Source: Kurthia sibirica (GTDB lineage: Bacteria; Bacillota; Bacilli; Bacillales_A; Planococcaceae). Taken from it: a stretch of DNA of 64,000 nucleotides. The stretch covers positions 248,001 to 312,000 of the forward strand of contig NZ_QFVR01000001.1 in the NCBI RefSeq assembly GCF_003143975.1. The letters are read 5' to 3'. Position 1 is the first letter of the stretch; each line of letters begins with the position of its first letter. The notes under the pieces were generated by a model. The model was not told the origin of the DNA, ran no database searches, and saw only the letters and a program-made list of their open reading frames with translations. Made by a program: the position numbers and the translations under genes. This document shows positions 40,206 through 49,355 of this stretch, in pieces.

Positions 40206-40504
40206 GCTTTGTCGAGCAAATAATGAAAAATACTTTTGGGCGATTGAATTATGAGAATTAGCACCTAACAAGCTTCTATAGAAAGTAGAAGATTTAATTG
40301 TTTCTTTGAAACATGACTGTTCATTCACTAATTAGGGCAAATTGATTTTTATTGCTAAACATATATAAATGAATTTTAAAACATATAGCACATATGGAAA
40401 ATGGACATGGTGTAGAGAATTCGTGGAAAAAGCCGATTCATTGTTCTTTCTTAAATACATTTAATCACTTATACTATGAATGAGTATATTTGAGGAGGAT
40501 TTTG

Positions 40505-40804
40505 ATGAAGACAATTACGACTGATGAAGTATTGAATTTATTCGATGCAAATGAAGATTTAAACATTTTAGATGTGCGTGAAGATGCAGAAGTAGCAAAT
40601 GGAATTATCCCTGGTGCGATTCATATCCCGCTGGGCCAAATTTCAGAACGAATGGCAGAACTAGATGGCGATCAAGCCTATATTATCGTATGCAAGGCAG
40701 GCGGAAGAAGTTTCCAAGCCGCATCATACTTAGAAGAAAAAGGTTTTGATACAACTAATCTTGAAGGCGGAATGGATGCTTGGGATGGCGAGTTAGAATT
40801 CTAA
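40505..40804 (+). CDS. Rhodanese-domain protein
   Basis: 99 residues from ATG 40505 (GAGGAGG upstream). A single rhodanese domain with active-site loop CKAGGRS, catalytic Cys near residue 66, and LDVRED near residue 22. Likely a cytoplasmic sulfur carrier/sulfurtransferase of the YtwF/GlpE type. Stand-alone gene. Confidence 0.9.
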   Translation: MKTITTDEVLNLFDANEDLNILDVREDAEVANGIIPGAIHIPLGQISERMAELDGDQAYIIVCKAGGRSFQAASYLEEKGFDTTNLEGGMDAWDGELEF

Positions 40805-40990
40805 AGTATGGCTAAAAAATAGTGAGGTAGTATATCGTTGGTGTAGCTTCTATATTTATATTGTTTAGCATGAGTAATATAAAGTGTATTAGCATATGAA
40901 CGATGGACTGACATGCGCTATAAGTGATGAATTTACTAAATGAATAATTATTTTTGAGTCTGAAGATTATTTCTTCAGGCTCTTTATTTT

Positions 40991-41378
40991 GTTTCGATAC
41001 TATTTGTTGTGATTTTCAAACAATACCACCTCTGTGCTCAATACTTTCCGTGGACCTCGCTTCAACTAATTCCACAGGAGACGCGAGCTTGTAATATGTA
41101 ACGTAAAAAGTACAACGCTACCAATTCGTATGCTTAAAAATGGGCAAGTAGAGAGTTTAAATGGCTTTTTAGAAGGTATTCATCAGAAAAAAAAGGTTTT
41201 AAAACGCTATGCATTTGACTGTAGACGCTGTGCTCATTTTCGAGCGAAGATTTGATTGGTGTGGTAAAGGACGAGGACGGACGCCTGTCGGAAAGTATTC
41301 GTTCGAAACGAATAAATAGAAAAAGTGGTGTGATGTGAAAATTCAAATCACGCCAGCCAAACATTTGATGTAGAATCC
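40991..41378 (+). mobile_element. Internally deleted ISL3-type element, copy b
   Basis: Left end ATACTATTTGTTGTGATTTT, right end about ATTTGATGTAGAATCC. Between them lies the same sequence order as in the element at 46840-47346: an ACAATACCACCTCTG block, a short GC-rich core (41041-41090), a transposase C-terminus (NGFLEGIHQKKKVLKRYAF and HFRAKI, ~41150-41254), and an inverted-repeat tail (GTGATGTG...ATCACGCC). Only the last ~45 codons of the transposase remain, so it is non-autonomous. Confidence 0.75.
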
Positions 41379-41511
41379 TTATTTTTACTTATAATATATG
41401 TTAACAAATAACATGAAGTGTGAGGTAATTTATGTTTTATAAAATTTGGAATGGGAAAAGATGAGAAAGGAAAATTTGTTGCGGAAATGGAGCAGGAGGT
41501 GAGTAATACTG

Positions 41512-43008
41512 TTGAAAAAAATAACTGGTATCTTTTTATCGTTACTCTTTATTTTTGCATGGCAAGTAAAGATACCTGTACATGCGTATGCAGCTTCTGC
41601 AACATGGCAGGTGAACTCAAAAAAACCAACATCCGAGCAATTAAAGCATTTATTTCAACAGAATGACTCTCATATTGAAGTAGATGATCAAGCAGTTAAT
41701 TATGGAGAAGTAGGCAACTATGATATAGACTTTATTGATCAACAAAACGATGTAATTACAGAACAACTGCTTATTGAAAAAGATTCTCCAATTGAAGAGG
41801 TGCGACAAGTTGTCTGGACATTGCCAGTTGAGGAGGATATGGTCATTTCAGATGAGATGGCGACAGCATTTTATAGACAAAATACAATGGATAATCAGTG
41901 TGAAGTAGTGGTTTTAGAGCATTCTTTATCCTTAAATAGTGTGGGACAATACCATCTACCGGTGAAAATTACCGATGAATTTGGTCGACAACTTCATTCG
42001 GAAATCGCTCTAGAAATTGTCGATCAAGAAGCACCAACTATTGCGCTTCTATCAACGCATCTCTATTATACAGTGTCTGATCAACTATCAGTAGAGCGTT
42101 TCATCCAAGATGGAGGCATACAAATTGAAGACAACTATGATAGCACTGTGCAACCAATCATTGATTTTTCTTCAGTAGATTCGTCACGTCTAGGACAATA
42201 TAAAGTGGCTATTCATGCGGTGGATGCAGCTGGTAATAAAGCACAGATGAGGCATTTAAATATTCATATCGTTCCTCCTACTATTCTACCGGAACAATTG
42301 GAATATGAAGTGTATACATCTATTACTTCAGCGGATTTTATAGCAGATTTACAAGTGCCAACGATTAAAAAAGTAGATTTATCCAAAATCGATTTTCAAC
42401 GGCTAGGTAAATACAATGCTTTTGTAGTATTAAAAAATGATGAAAAACGTCAGGTTGAAGTATCGATTGTCGACCGCACAGCTCCAATAATTCAAACAGC
42501 AACGTCAACTATTTATTATGCCCCGGATGAGCAAGTTACAAAGGGGCAGGTGAGCAAAGATTTAGCATTACATGTTACAGATAACTTTGATAACGATGTA
42601 GAGGTATCATTCACATCTTTTATGAAAAAAAAGCAGTCCTATATAGAAATTCATGCGCGTGATCGTAGTGGTAATAGCGCAAAAAAAATGATTACAATTG
42701 TAGATAGACCATTACAACAGCAGGAAAGTACTTGGTCTTATGAGGATGAAAAAGAACCTCGAAAAAGCTTTTATCCTGTAACAATAACTGCTAATAAGGA
42801 AAAAAAATCCGAGGAAATCGCAGCAAGTACACCAATAAAAAAACAAGTTGAAAAAACAAAGGATGCTCAAATAGAAACAGCAGGTGTGAAATTACCAGTG
42901 TTTATCATACCCATTTTTATTCTATTATTACTATCTTTCTGGTTATTAAAAATAAGGAAATATCAGGGGCAACGTCTAGTGAATAAACGCTCTAGACGCC
43001 ATCTATAA
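41512..43008 (+). CDS. Membrane-anchored surface protein with Ig-like repeats
   Basis: 498 residues. Signal peptide MKKITGIFLSLLFIFAW... with cleavage after VHAYA; then beta-rich repeats of the DUF5011/bacterial Ig type (recurring IVDQEAPTI, IVDRTAPII, GQYKVAIHAVDAAGN), a Lys/Glu-rich stalk, a C-terminal membrane helix (VFIIPIFILLLLSFWLL) and a basic tail. No LPxTG, so anchoring is by the helix. TTG start, GGAGG 11 bases upstream. Likely a cell-surface or adhesion role; no partner nearby. Confidence 0.7.
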   Translation: MKKITGIFLSLLFIFAWQVKIPVHAYAASATWQVNSKKPTSEQLKHLFQQNDSHIEVDDQAVNYGEVGNYDIDFIDQQNDVITEQLLIEKDSPIEEVRQVVWTLPVEEDMVISDEMATAFYRQNTMDNQCEVVVLEHSLSLNSVGQYHLPVKITDEFGRQLHSEIALEIVDQEAPTIALLSTHLYYTVSDQLSVERFIQDGGIQIEDNYDSTVQPIIDFSSVDSSRLGQYKVAIHAVDAAGNKAQMRHLNIHIVPPTILPEQLEYEVYTSITSADFIADLQVPTIKKVDLSKIDFQRLGKYNAFVVLKNDEKRQVEVSIVDRTAPIIQTATSTIYYAPDEQVTKGQVSKDLALHVTDNFDNDVEVSFTSFMKKKQSYIEIHARDRSGNSAKKMITIVDRPLQQQESTWSYEDEKEPRKSFYPVTITANKEKKSEEIAASTPIKKQVEKTKDAQIETAGVKLPVFIIPIFILLLLSFWLLKIRKYQGQRLVNKRSRRHL

Positions 43009-43047
43009 AACATTTCTATACGATTCCCTGTATAGAGATGTTTTTTT
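43007..43047 (+). terminator. Terminator after the surface protein gene
   Basis: AAAACATTTCTATAC pairs with GTATAGAGATGTTTT around GATTCCCT, then T. Confidence 0.9.
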
Positions 43048-43123
43048 ATCGGACAGTGGTTGACGTTTTCATGATTCTTGATAAGATAAATAAGGATAGA
43101 ACAAAACGGGAGATGAGTAGATC

Positions 43124-44371
43124 ATGGCATTTGCATCAAAATTAACTGCAAAAACAATGGATTTTGCAGCTACTATAGAAGAAAAAATCCGCCCACAATT
43201 AAATGACGCAGAACAAATGGCGTTTTTAAATCAACAAAAAGTATTGGATGCCTTCAAAGAGCATCGCGTGAGTGAGAATCATTTTAATCCTTCAACTGGT
43301 TATGGCTATGACGATGAGGGACGTGATAACTTAGAGCGAGTGTATGCTACAGTGTTCGGAGCGGAGTCTGCCCTCGTTCGTCAGCAAATTATTTCGGGAA
43401 CACATGCCATCACATTGAGCTTATTTGGAGTGTTACGTCCAGGAGATGAGTTGATGTATATTACGGGGGAACCTTATGATACGTTACGTTCCATTGTTGA
43501 CGGTGGTGAGCAAGATACCGGTTCATTAAAAGATTTTAAAATCGATTATCAACATATTGATTTAAATGGCAATAATAAAGTAGATTGGGTAGCTGTAGAA
43601 AAGGCGGTAACTTCAAAAACACGTGTTATGGCTATTCAACGCTCGAAGGGTTACGCAACACGTCCATCATTTACTATCGATGAAGTCGGTGAAATGATTA
43701 AAAAAATACGAGCAATAAAAGAAGACGTTATTATTTTTGTGGATAATTGTTATGGAGAATTTGTAGATGCACTAGAACCTACAGATTTAGGCGCTGATCT
43801 AATGGCTGGTTCTCTAATCAAAAATCCGGGTGGTGGCTTGGCAAAAGTAGGTGGGTATATTGCGGGGAAAGCAAAATACGTCGAACAATGTTCATATCGT
43901 ATGACGACACCAGGTATTGGGGCAGAAGCAGGTCCCTCTTTAAATACATTAACAGATATGTATCAAGGTTTTTTCCTAGCACCACATGTTGTTTCACAAG
44001 CACTCAAAGGTGCAATATTTGCAGCAGCAGCATTGACAGACATCGGTATGTCAGCTGAACCAACCTATGATGCTAAACGTACAGATTTAATCCAATCCAT
44101 TCAATTTAACTCTCCAGAGCAAATGATTCAGTTTACACAGACTATCCAAGCGAATTCACCAGTAAATGCTCATTTTACACCAGAACCTTCACTGTTACCG
44201 GGCTATGTAGATGATGTTATTATGGCAGCAGGTACATTCGTTCAAGGTGCAAGTATTGAGTTTTCCGCAGATGGTCCAATAAGAGCGCCATATACAGTAT
44301 ATATGCAAGGCGGATTAACGTATGAGCATGTAAAATATGCTATTTTAAGCGCTGTTCAAGAACTACGTTAA
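43124..44371 (+). CDS. ynbB: Methionine gamma-lyase-family PLP protein (YnbB)
   Basis: 415 residues, fold-type I PLP enzyme formerly called aluminium-resistance protein. Conserved motifs: HFNPSTGYGYDDEGRDNLE near residue 50, SGTHAI, VDNCYGEF, and the cofactor lysine region GSLIKNPGGG near 230. It precedes glnR-glnA as in Bacillus. The physiological substrate is not settled in the family. GGGAGATGAG precedes the ATG. Confidence 0.93.
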   Translation: MAFASKLTAKTMDFAATIEEKIRPQLNDAEQMAFLNQQKVLDAFKEHRVSENHFNPSTGYGYDDEGRDNLERVYATVFGAESALVRQQIISGTHAITLSLFGVLRPGDELMYITGEPYDTLRSIVDGGEQDTGSLKDFKIDYQHIDLNGNNKVDWVAVEKAVTSKTRVMAIQRSKGYATRPSFTIDEVGEMIKKIRAIKEDVIIFVDNCYGEFVDALEPTDLGADLMAGSLIKNPGGGLAKVGGYIAGKAKYVEQCSYRMTTPGIGAEAGPSLNTLTDMYQGFFLAPHVVSQALKGAIFAAAALTDIGMSAEPTYDAKRTDLIQSIQFNSPEQMIQFTQTIQANSPVNAHFTPEPSLLPGYVDDVIMAAGTFVQGASIEFSADGPIRAPYTVYMQGGLTYEHVKYAILSAVQELR

Positions 44372-44400
44372 AACCACATATAATATGAAAATAAGTAGTT

Positions 44401-44565
44401 AAAGTGTCAAATTTATTCTCAAGATCGATAGTGTGATGAAGTGTATATCATAGGGATATGATGGACGAATAACGTATGTAAAAGATGATATATTTGATGC
44501 GTAGGGTTACACAGGATTTTACAATCGTTCAGAGAATGAGAAAGAAGCACCTACAGTTTAAAAAC
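44401..44565 (+). pseudogene. Decayed, internally deleted copy of the small gene at 29452
   Basis: AAGTGTCAAATTTATTCTCA and the following ~40 bases match the 5' part of the 29452 gene (KCxIYSQD...DEVYIIG), with stops introduced. About 80 bases later, TTTTACAATCGTT...GAGAAAGAAGC matches its 3' end (FYNRSENEKEAPTV against FYDRLDDEKEAYTV). The middle is deleted. Confidence 0.65.
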
Positions 44566-44601
44566 TATTCGCGCGCGAAGGTTAAACATAAAATAAATTT
44601 T

Positions 44602-44661
44602 AAAAAACCATTCATTGAAAAACGGCACTGAAATAATGCTGCGTTTAATGAATGGTTTTTT
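44602..44661 (+). terminator. Large terminator hairpin after ynbB
   Basis: AAAAAACCATTCATT pairs with AATGAATGGTTTTTT; the 30-base interior can pair further (AAACG/CGTTT). A second possible stem AGGCTC/GAGCCT spans ~44671-44740. The rest of 44566-44940 shows nothing. Confidence 0.8.
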
Positions 44662-44940
44662 GTTCTATTAGGCTCAATTGAAAAAGAGGAATGAAACTGA
44701 AAATCCAATTGCATTCACCTACTATTTGACACAGAGCCTATTTTTTACTTTGAAGATGGGTTAGCAGAAAATAAAAAGTCGTCTATTTTGACAGTTATTT
44801 TAAATAGGGATACGCAGTAATGTCTGTGATTTTCTAACTTAAACGATATTATTCTAGCTCTTTTATGAGATATAAAATCCTTATAGGACATGTGATAAGA
44901 CTATATCTCGAAAAGAGATTAGAATATTCTAAAAATCATA

Positions 44941-44991
44941 TGTTAGTTTTTCTCACATATCATTGACAGATAAGCTAACATGGAATAAAAT
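44941..44991 (+). promoter_or_regulatory. glnRA promoter with two GlnR/TnrA-type boxes
   Basis: TGTTAGTTTTTCTCACA (44941-44957) fits TGTNAN7TNACA exactly. TGACAGATAAGCTAACA (44964-44980) fits with one mismatch and overlaps the -35 TTGACA (44963-44968). TAAAAT (44986-44991) is the -10 after 17 bases. Boxes are 23 bases apart, about two helical turns, the arrangement expected for GlnR autorepression under nitrogen excess. Confidence 0.85.
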
Positions 44992-45020
44992 AAAAAATGT
45001 GAAAGGGTATGGTGAATGAT

Positions 45021-45404
45021 ATGAATCGTGAAATACGAAGGACAATGCCGCTTCTACCAATCAGCATTGTCATGCAGCTAACAGATTTAACTGCTAGACA
45101 AATACGTTATTACGAGGAACATGAACTAATTGAGCCTGCCAGAACAGATGGTAATCGACGAATGTTTTCTTTAAATGATGTCGATACGCTGTTAGAAATT
45201 AAAGATTTACTCGACCAAGGTATTAATATGGCAGGTATTAAAAAAGTATTTGCAATGAAAAATGAACCGGTCGTTGCACAGAAAAAATCGGATATTTCCG
45301 ATGGCGATTTACGTAGAATTTTGCGAGAAGAGATGCAACAAGCTCAACGCATGCAAAAAACGTCCATTCGACAAGGTGATTTATCGCGTTTCTTCCAACC
45401 GTAG
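45021..45404 (+). CDS. glnR: Glutamine synthetase repressor GlnR
   Basis: 127-residue MerR-family repressor: helix-turn-helix [20 protein letters not shown], then the dimerisation region and a C-terminal tail [11 protein letters not shown], the part that contacts feedback-inhibited glutamine synthetase in this family. ATG 45021 aligns the start with B. subtilis GlnR (four residues before IRR); upstream in-frame ATG 45009 and GTG 45012 are possible. Confidence 0.95.
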   Translation: MNREIRRTMPLLPISIVMQLTDLTARQIRYYEEHELIEPARTDGNRRMFSLNDVDTLLEIKDLLDQGINMAGIKKVFAMKNEPVVAQKKSDISDGDLRRILREEMQQAQRMQKTSIRQGDLSRFFQP

Positions 45405-45459
45405 AAATGTGTGCAATATAAAAAAGATGTATATTCATAACTTTAGGAGATGATTGTTG

Positions 45460-46794
45460 ATGAGCAAGTATACAAAAGACGATATTCGCGAATTAGTAAA
45501 AGAACAGGGAGTTAAATTTATCCGCTTACAATTTACGGATATTCTAGGTACTATTAAAAATGTTGAAATTCCAGTTTCACAATTAGAAAAAGCGCTAGAT
45601 AATAAAATGATGTTTGATGGTTCTTCTATCGAAGGTTTTGTACGTATTGAAGAATCAGATATGTATCTTTTCCCAGATTTAGATACTTTCATGATCTTCC
45701 CTTGGACAACTGGTAAAGGGACAGTATGTCGTTTTATCTGTGATGTTTATAGCCCAGATGGTAAACCATTTGCTGGGGATCCACGTAATAACTTACGCCG
45801 CATTATTGCACGCATGCAAAAAATGGGCTTCACTGATTTCAACTTAGGACCAGAGCCAGAATTCTTTTTATTCAAATTAGATGAAAAAGGCGAACCTACT
45901 TTAGAATTAAATGACCACGGTGGTTACTTTGATTTATCGCCTACAGATTTAGGTGAGAATTGCCGTCGTGATATCGTTCTTGAGTTAGAAGAAATGGGCT
46001 TTGAAATTGAAGCATCTCACCATGAAGTAGCACCAGGACAACATGAAATTGATTTCAAATATGATGATGTATTAACAGCTTGTGATAATATCCAAACATT
46101 CAAATTAGTTGTTAAAACAATCGCACGTAAACATGGATTACATGCTACATTCATGCCGAAACCAATATTTGGTCTAAGTGGTTCAGGTATGCACTGTAAT
46201 GTATCGTTATTCACAGACGGTGAAAACAAATTCTTCGATGAAAATGCACCAATGCAACTATCGCAAACGGCTATGCAATTCATGGCTGGCGTATTAAAGC
46301 ATGTTGAAGGCTTTACAGCTGTAACAAATCCAACTGTAAATTCATACAAACGTCTAGTACCTGGATATGAAGCACCTTGCTATATCGCTTGGTCTGGTCA
46401 AAACCGTTCACCGTTAGTGCGTATACCAGCATCGCGTGGACTATCAACTCGTATCGAAGTTCGCTCGGTTGATCCATCTGCAAATCCATATTTAGCATTA
46501 GCTGTTATTTTAGAAGCTGGCTTAAATGGGATCGAACAAAAATTAACACCACCAGCAGAAGTGAATCGTAATATTTATATTATGAATGCTCAAGAACGTG
46601 AAGAAGCAGGGATTGGTAATTTACCAGTGAACTTAGATGATGCACTACAAGCACTTGCTAAAGATAAAGTAATTCAAGAAGCACTAGGAGCACATATTTA
46701 CGAAAACTTCCGCGAAGCGAAAGAAATCGAATTTGATATGTTCCGTACACAAGTTCACCAATGGGAACGCGACCAGTACCTTAAAATGTACTAA
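45460..46794 (+). CDS. glnA: Glutamine synthetase type I
   Basis: 444 residues from ATG 45460, equal to B. subtilis GlnA; TTG codons at 45454 and 45457 are in frame but closer to AGGAG. Contains FDGSSIEGF, the ATP-binding [12 protein letters not shown] and the glutamate-binding NRSPLVRIP signatures. Also a regulator: the feedback-inhibited enzyme activates GlnR. 55 bases after glnR, same operon. Confidence 0.98.
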   Translation: MSKYTKDDIRELVKEQGVKFIRLQFTDILGTIKNVEIPVSQLEKALDNKMMFDGSSIEGFVRIEESDMYLFPDLDTFMIFPWTTGKGTVCRFICDVYSPDGKPFAGDPRNNLRRIIARMQKMGFTDFNLGPEPEFFLFKLDEKGEPTLELNDHGGYFDLSPTDLGENCRRDIVLELEEMGFEIEASHHEVAPGQHEIDFKYDDVLTACDNIQTFKLVVKTIARKHGLHATFMPKPIFGLSGSGMHCNVSLFTDGENKFFDENAPMQLSQTAMQFMAGVLKHVEGFTAVTNPTVNSYKRLVPGYEAPCYIAWSGQNRSPLVRIPASRGLSTRIEVRSVDPSANPYLALAVILEAGLNGIEQKLTPPAEVNRNIYIMNAQEREEAGIGNLPVNLDDALQALAKDKVIQEALGAHIYENFREAKEIEFDMFRTQVHQWERDQYLKMY

Positions 46795-46807
46795 GTCGAT
46801 GAACCTT

Positions 46808-46837
46808 ACAGCCCCAAGTAATTGGGGCTGTTTTTTT
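46808..46837 (+). terminator. glnRA terminator
   Basis: ACAGCCCCAA pairs with TTGGGGCTGT around GTAA, then T7. The mobile element at 46840 begins three bases later. Confidence 0.95.
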
Positions 46838-46839
46838 GT

Positions 46840-47346
46840 GGTTCTATACTATTTGTTGGGGTTTTCAAACAATACCACCTCTGCTCGACGCTTTCCGCGG
46901 GCCTCGCTTCAACTAATTCTTTGCGTTTAAACGCAAAGAATGGATTTTCAGCTTCAGCTGATTCCGCGGGAGACGCGAGCTTGTGGTATGTAACGTAAAA
47001 AAGGACAATGCCACCGATTCATTTATAATTGAGTTGCTAAAAAAGTCGCCCATAAGGAATATTGACTATTCAAATGGCTTTTTAGAAGATATTTATCATA
47101 AAATAAAGGCTTTAAAACGCCATGCATTTGAATGTAGATGCTTTGCTCATTTTCGAGCGAATATTTGATTGAATAGGAAGGAGTGGGCAAGAAATGGCGT
47201 TGCATATAGGGTGAATGATGAATGATTGGTGTAGTAAAGGGTGAGGACGCCTAGCAGCGGAAAGCATTCGTCCGAAACGAACAAATAGAAAAAGTGGCGT
47301 GATGTGAAAATCCAAATCACGCCACCCCAATATTTGATGGAGCACC
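46840..47346 (+). mobile_element. Internally deleted ISL3-type element, copy c, with both ends
   Basis: 507 bases. Left end GGTTCTATACTATTTGTTGG and right end (inverted) GGTGCTCCATCAAATATTGG are ISL3-like terminal repeats. Contents: GC-rich core (46889-46980) holding a 26-base perfect palindrome (46916-46941), and a transposase C-terminus (SNGFLEDIYHKIKALKRHAF, HFRANI, ~47065-47168), followed by a subterminal inverted repeat GTGGCGTGAT/ATCACGCCAC. No exact 8-base target duplication is evident. Non-autonomous. Confidence 0.8.
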
Positions 47347-47411
47347 TTTTTATTGCCTTGATTTAACTGGACCAAAACGTATTTTACAGTTGGACCAAAA
47401 TCGGACCAAAA

Positions 47412-47582
47412 TTATTTTTTATTCATATAAATATCGAATAATTCAACAGCATGTGTTTCCATCTTTTTAGTAATATGTGAATACGTATCGGCAGTAACTT
47501 GCATAGATGCATGGCCTAAACGATCTTGAAGCTCTTTCATATTGGCGCCAGTTTCTAACGGCATAACTGCATGGGTATGCTG
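47412..47582 (-). pseudogene. C-terminal stump of a phage-type tyrosine integrase
   Basis: Minus-strand frame QHTHAVMPLETGANMKELQD, then RLGHASMQVTADTYSHI and YMNKK-stop. It matches the last ~55 residues of phage/ICE integrases, including the His box, the LGH motif and the catalytic Tyr (DTYSH). A stop lies immediately before HTHA. Just beyond the stop, GGACCAAAA occurs three times (47373-47411), as is often seen at integrase-proximal attachment regions. Confidence 0.8.
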
Positions 47583-47665
47583 TTAGAGTGAATAGGTAAG
47601 TGTTCATGATTTATTGTTTATAAACTCATCCTATATAAGAAACAATCAAGAAATAATGGTGTATT

Positions 47666-47711
47666 AAAAAACAGGCATACATGACCAAAAGTCATGTATG
47701 CCTGTTTTTTT
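47666..47711. terminator. Bidirectional terminator
   Basis: AAAAAACAGGCATACATGAC pairs with GTCATGTATGCCTGTTTTTT around CAAAA; lies between the integrase stump and the minus-strand gene at 47715, whose transcript it would end. Confidence 0.9.
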
Positions 47712-47714
47712 GTA

Positions 47715-47993
47715 TTATTCTACGCCACTAGCGTTTAAGCACCATTCAAATTCTTCTTTAGCGATACTAAAGCTAAGGTAAAATTCTTCCGAATCATCCC
47801 AAATTACGCCATATTTTAATGAATCTTCTGTTTTTCTATAAATAAGTTCAAGTCCTTCAACTCGTTTAGCTTGTAGGATTACATGGTCACCTTCTGGTAA
47901 TTCTGCGATTTCCTTAGCATCTAAGTTTCTTAATTCAACTTTCTTAGCCAATTCTTTTAGTAATACTTTAAAGTCTGCATTCATATAATTCAT
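47715..47993 (-). CDS. Hypothetical small protein
   Basis: 92 residues starting MNYMNADFKVLLKELAKKVE; mixed alpha/beta, acidic C-terminus (EEFEWCLNASGVE). No signal peptide or membrane helix. A second ATG at 47984 is equally possible. Followed at once by a terminator, which supports real expression. Family not recognised; its place beside integrase debris suggests accessory cargo. Confidence 0.5.
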   Translation of the reverse strand: MNYMNADFKVLLKELAKKVELRNLDAKEIAELPEGDHVILQAKRVEGLELIYRKTEDSLKYGVIWDDSEEFYLSFSIAKEEFEWCLNASGVE

Positions 47994-48411
47994 CTCAACT
48001 CTCTTATTTCTTTTATATTTATTATTTTTAACAATCTCTTTATTCTACTATACTCCACGTCATATTTGTAGGAAAAGAATTAATAATTTCGAAAAAAATT
48101 ATGTGTTTTCAGAAGATAAGTCATTTTTATGATAAAAGGTCGTTATAAGAAGTATTTTAGTGATCCATATGCTACGAAACATAATAGTTTAAATTCATAT
48201 CTAAGTAGTCAACAATAGAATCATATTTTTTCTATGCGTTTTTATTTGGGTTTTTTCCCCATTTAATTTCTCTTTGCTAAATAAGTTTTTTTCATCAATA
48301 TCAACTCCATTTTCCGGACCACTTCTAAGTCAAGATATAGGGCGTTAAAAGCAAGGGTCTGTCATGCTAGCGTGACAGATTCTCAAAGTCAAAAATAAGA
48401 AAAAACACCGC
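47994..48411. other. Gene-free interval with degraded sequence
   Basis: Holds a 29-codon frame (48129-48218) without a good ribosome site, and minus-strand sequence (about 48210-48335) reading GPENGVDIDEKNLFSKEKLN, which may be a gene remnant. A hairpin TCTGTCA/TGACAGA (about 48358-48379) lies near the start of the following mobile element. Confidence 0.3.
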
Positions 48412-48712
48412 CTGCAGCTAGGGCACTGAAAAAGTCCACTTATGCACAGATAAGCGAGGACAGGAACGAATTTCGTTCCTGTCCTCGCTTTTCCTCGTAG
48501 CCGTTGATTCCGTTCCGGCGGACGCTTTTCGCGGGCACGGCTCCAGCCTTCTCCCTCGCTTCGCTCAGTCCGGGTGCTTCCGCTCGTGCTGTTCCCGCAG
48601 AAGTCGCCGCCTGCACTCCATCAACTTGTACTATTCATGGGTTAAAATGTGGTCTCGCCCGGTCACGGACCATCCTGTATAATAGTAGTTACTAATTAAA
48701 GGTGGTGCGACC

Positions 48713-48940
48713 ATGATTTCCAAACAAGAAACCCTTAACTTAAGTCCCTATATGGCACTATATGATTTAATCATTCCAAAAGATAATATGCTTCGCCAGA
48801 TCAATGAACTCGTTGATTTTTCATTTATTATAGACGAATTAAAATCAAAATACTGTTTGGATAATGGTAGAAATGCGATTCCACCAATTTTCGCTGTCAA
48901 TCTTAAGCGGATATTAAAACTGCTAAATGAAAAAGAGTAA
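48713..48940 (+). CDS. Truncated IS1182-family transposase (N-terminus fused to C-terminus)
   Basis: 75 residues. MISKQETLNLSPYMALYDLI through SKYCLDNGRNAI is the IS1182 transposase N-terminus; after PP the sequence jumps to FAVNLKRILKLLNEKE, like the family's extreme C-terminus. The deletion kept the frame. AAAGGTGGTG precedes the ATG, so it could still be translated. It lacks all catalytic residues; it might bind the element's ends (speculative). Confidence 0.75.
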   Translation: MISKQETLNLSPYMALYDLIIPKDNMLRQINELVDFSFIIDELKSKYCLDNGRNAIPPIFAVNLKRILKLLNEKE

Positions 48941-48957
48941 GAAATAGACAATGAAAT

Positions 48958-49000
48958 AAGGCACTTTCTGTTCAAATCGAACAGAAAGTGCCTTATTTTT
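48958..49000 (+). terminator. Terminator inside the IS1182-type element
   Basis: AAGGCACTTTCTGTTC pairs perfectly with GAACAGAAAGTGCCTT around AAATC, followed by ATTTTT. Confidence 0.93.
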
Positions 49001-49211
49001 ATCTAAAAAATCAACTCGTCATAAAAAACGTAAGTTTTTCAGTGCCCTCCCTGCAGCCGTTGCTTTTTCCCAGAGAAAAGTTCATTCCTCCCGACTCTTT
49101 CGGAGGCTTCCTCACCGGTTGACAGTTTCCAACTGTACATTTGGAAAAGCCAAGAGGGTAGAAGATCAGTGGGGCGAATCAACTTCTTAAATTTCTTCCA
49201 CTTTGCTCCAG

Positions 49212-49355
49212 TCAGACATTTATCGTTGGGTACAAGAATATAGTCAAATTATCTATTGTTTGTGGAAGAAAAGAAATCACATTGTAGGTGATTCTTGGCG
49301 AATGGATTCATCCTTTAAGTTATTTTGTTGTAGTACCTTAATAAAAATGAATTGA
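49212..49355 (+). pseudogene. IS6-family transposase remnant
   Basis: Frame reads SDIYRWVQEYSQIIYCLWKK, then GDSWRMDSSFK. This is the IS6/IS240-type segment YRWVQ...GDSWRMDETYIK, where the catalytic Asp-Glu-Thr has changed to Asp-Ser-Ser. About 40 codons survive and the frame runs into the next promoter. Confidence 0.75.

Larger units (their letters stand above)
48412..49056 (+). mobile_element. Miniature IS1182-family element
   Basis: Terminal inverted repeats CTGCAG-(CT/GG)-AGGGCACTGAAAAA at 48412-48433 and, inverted, 49035-49056. Inside: an 18-base-pair hairpin (AGCGAGGACAGGAACGAA, 48453-48489), a GC-rich core (48521-48608), a promoter-like TATAAT (48678-48683), a 75-codon transposase fragment and a strong terminator. 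A full IS1182 element is about 1.6-1.9 kb, so most of the transposase is deleted. Confidence 0.8.

Noticed and set aside
41451..41666. 71-codon frame overlapping the surface protein start
   Set aside because: The alternative frame at 41512 gives a proper signal peptide and a 498-residue protein; the short frame is a shadow.
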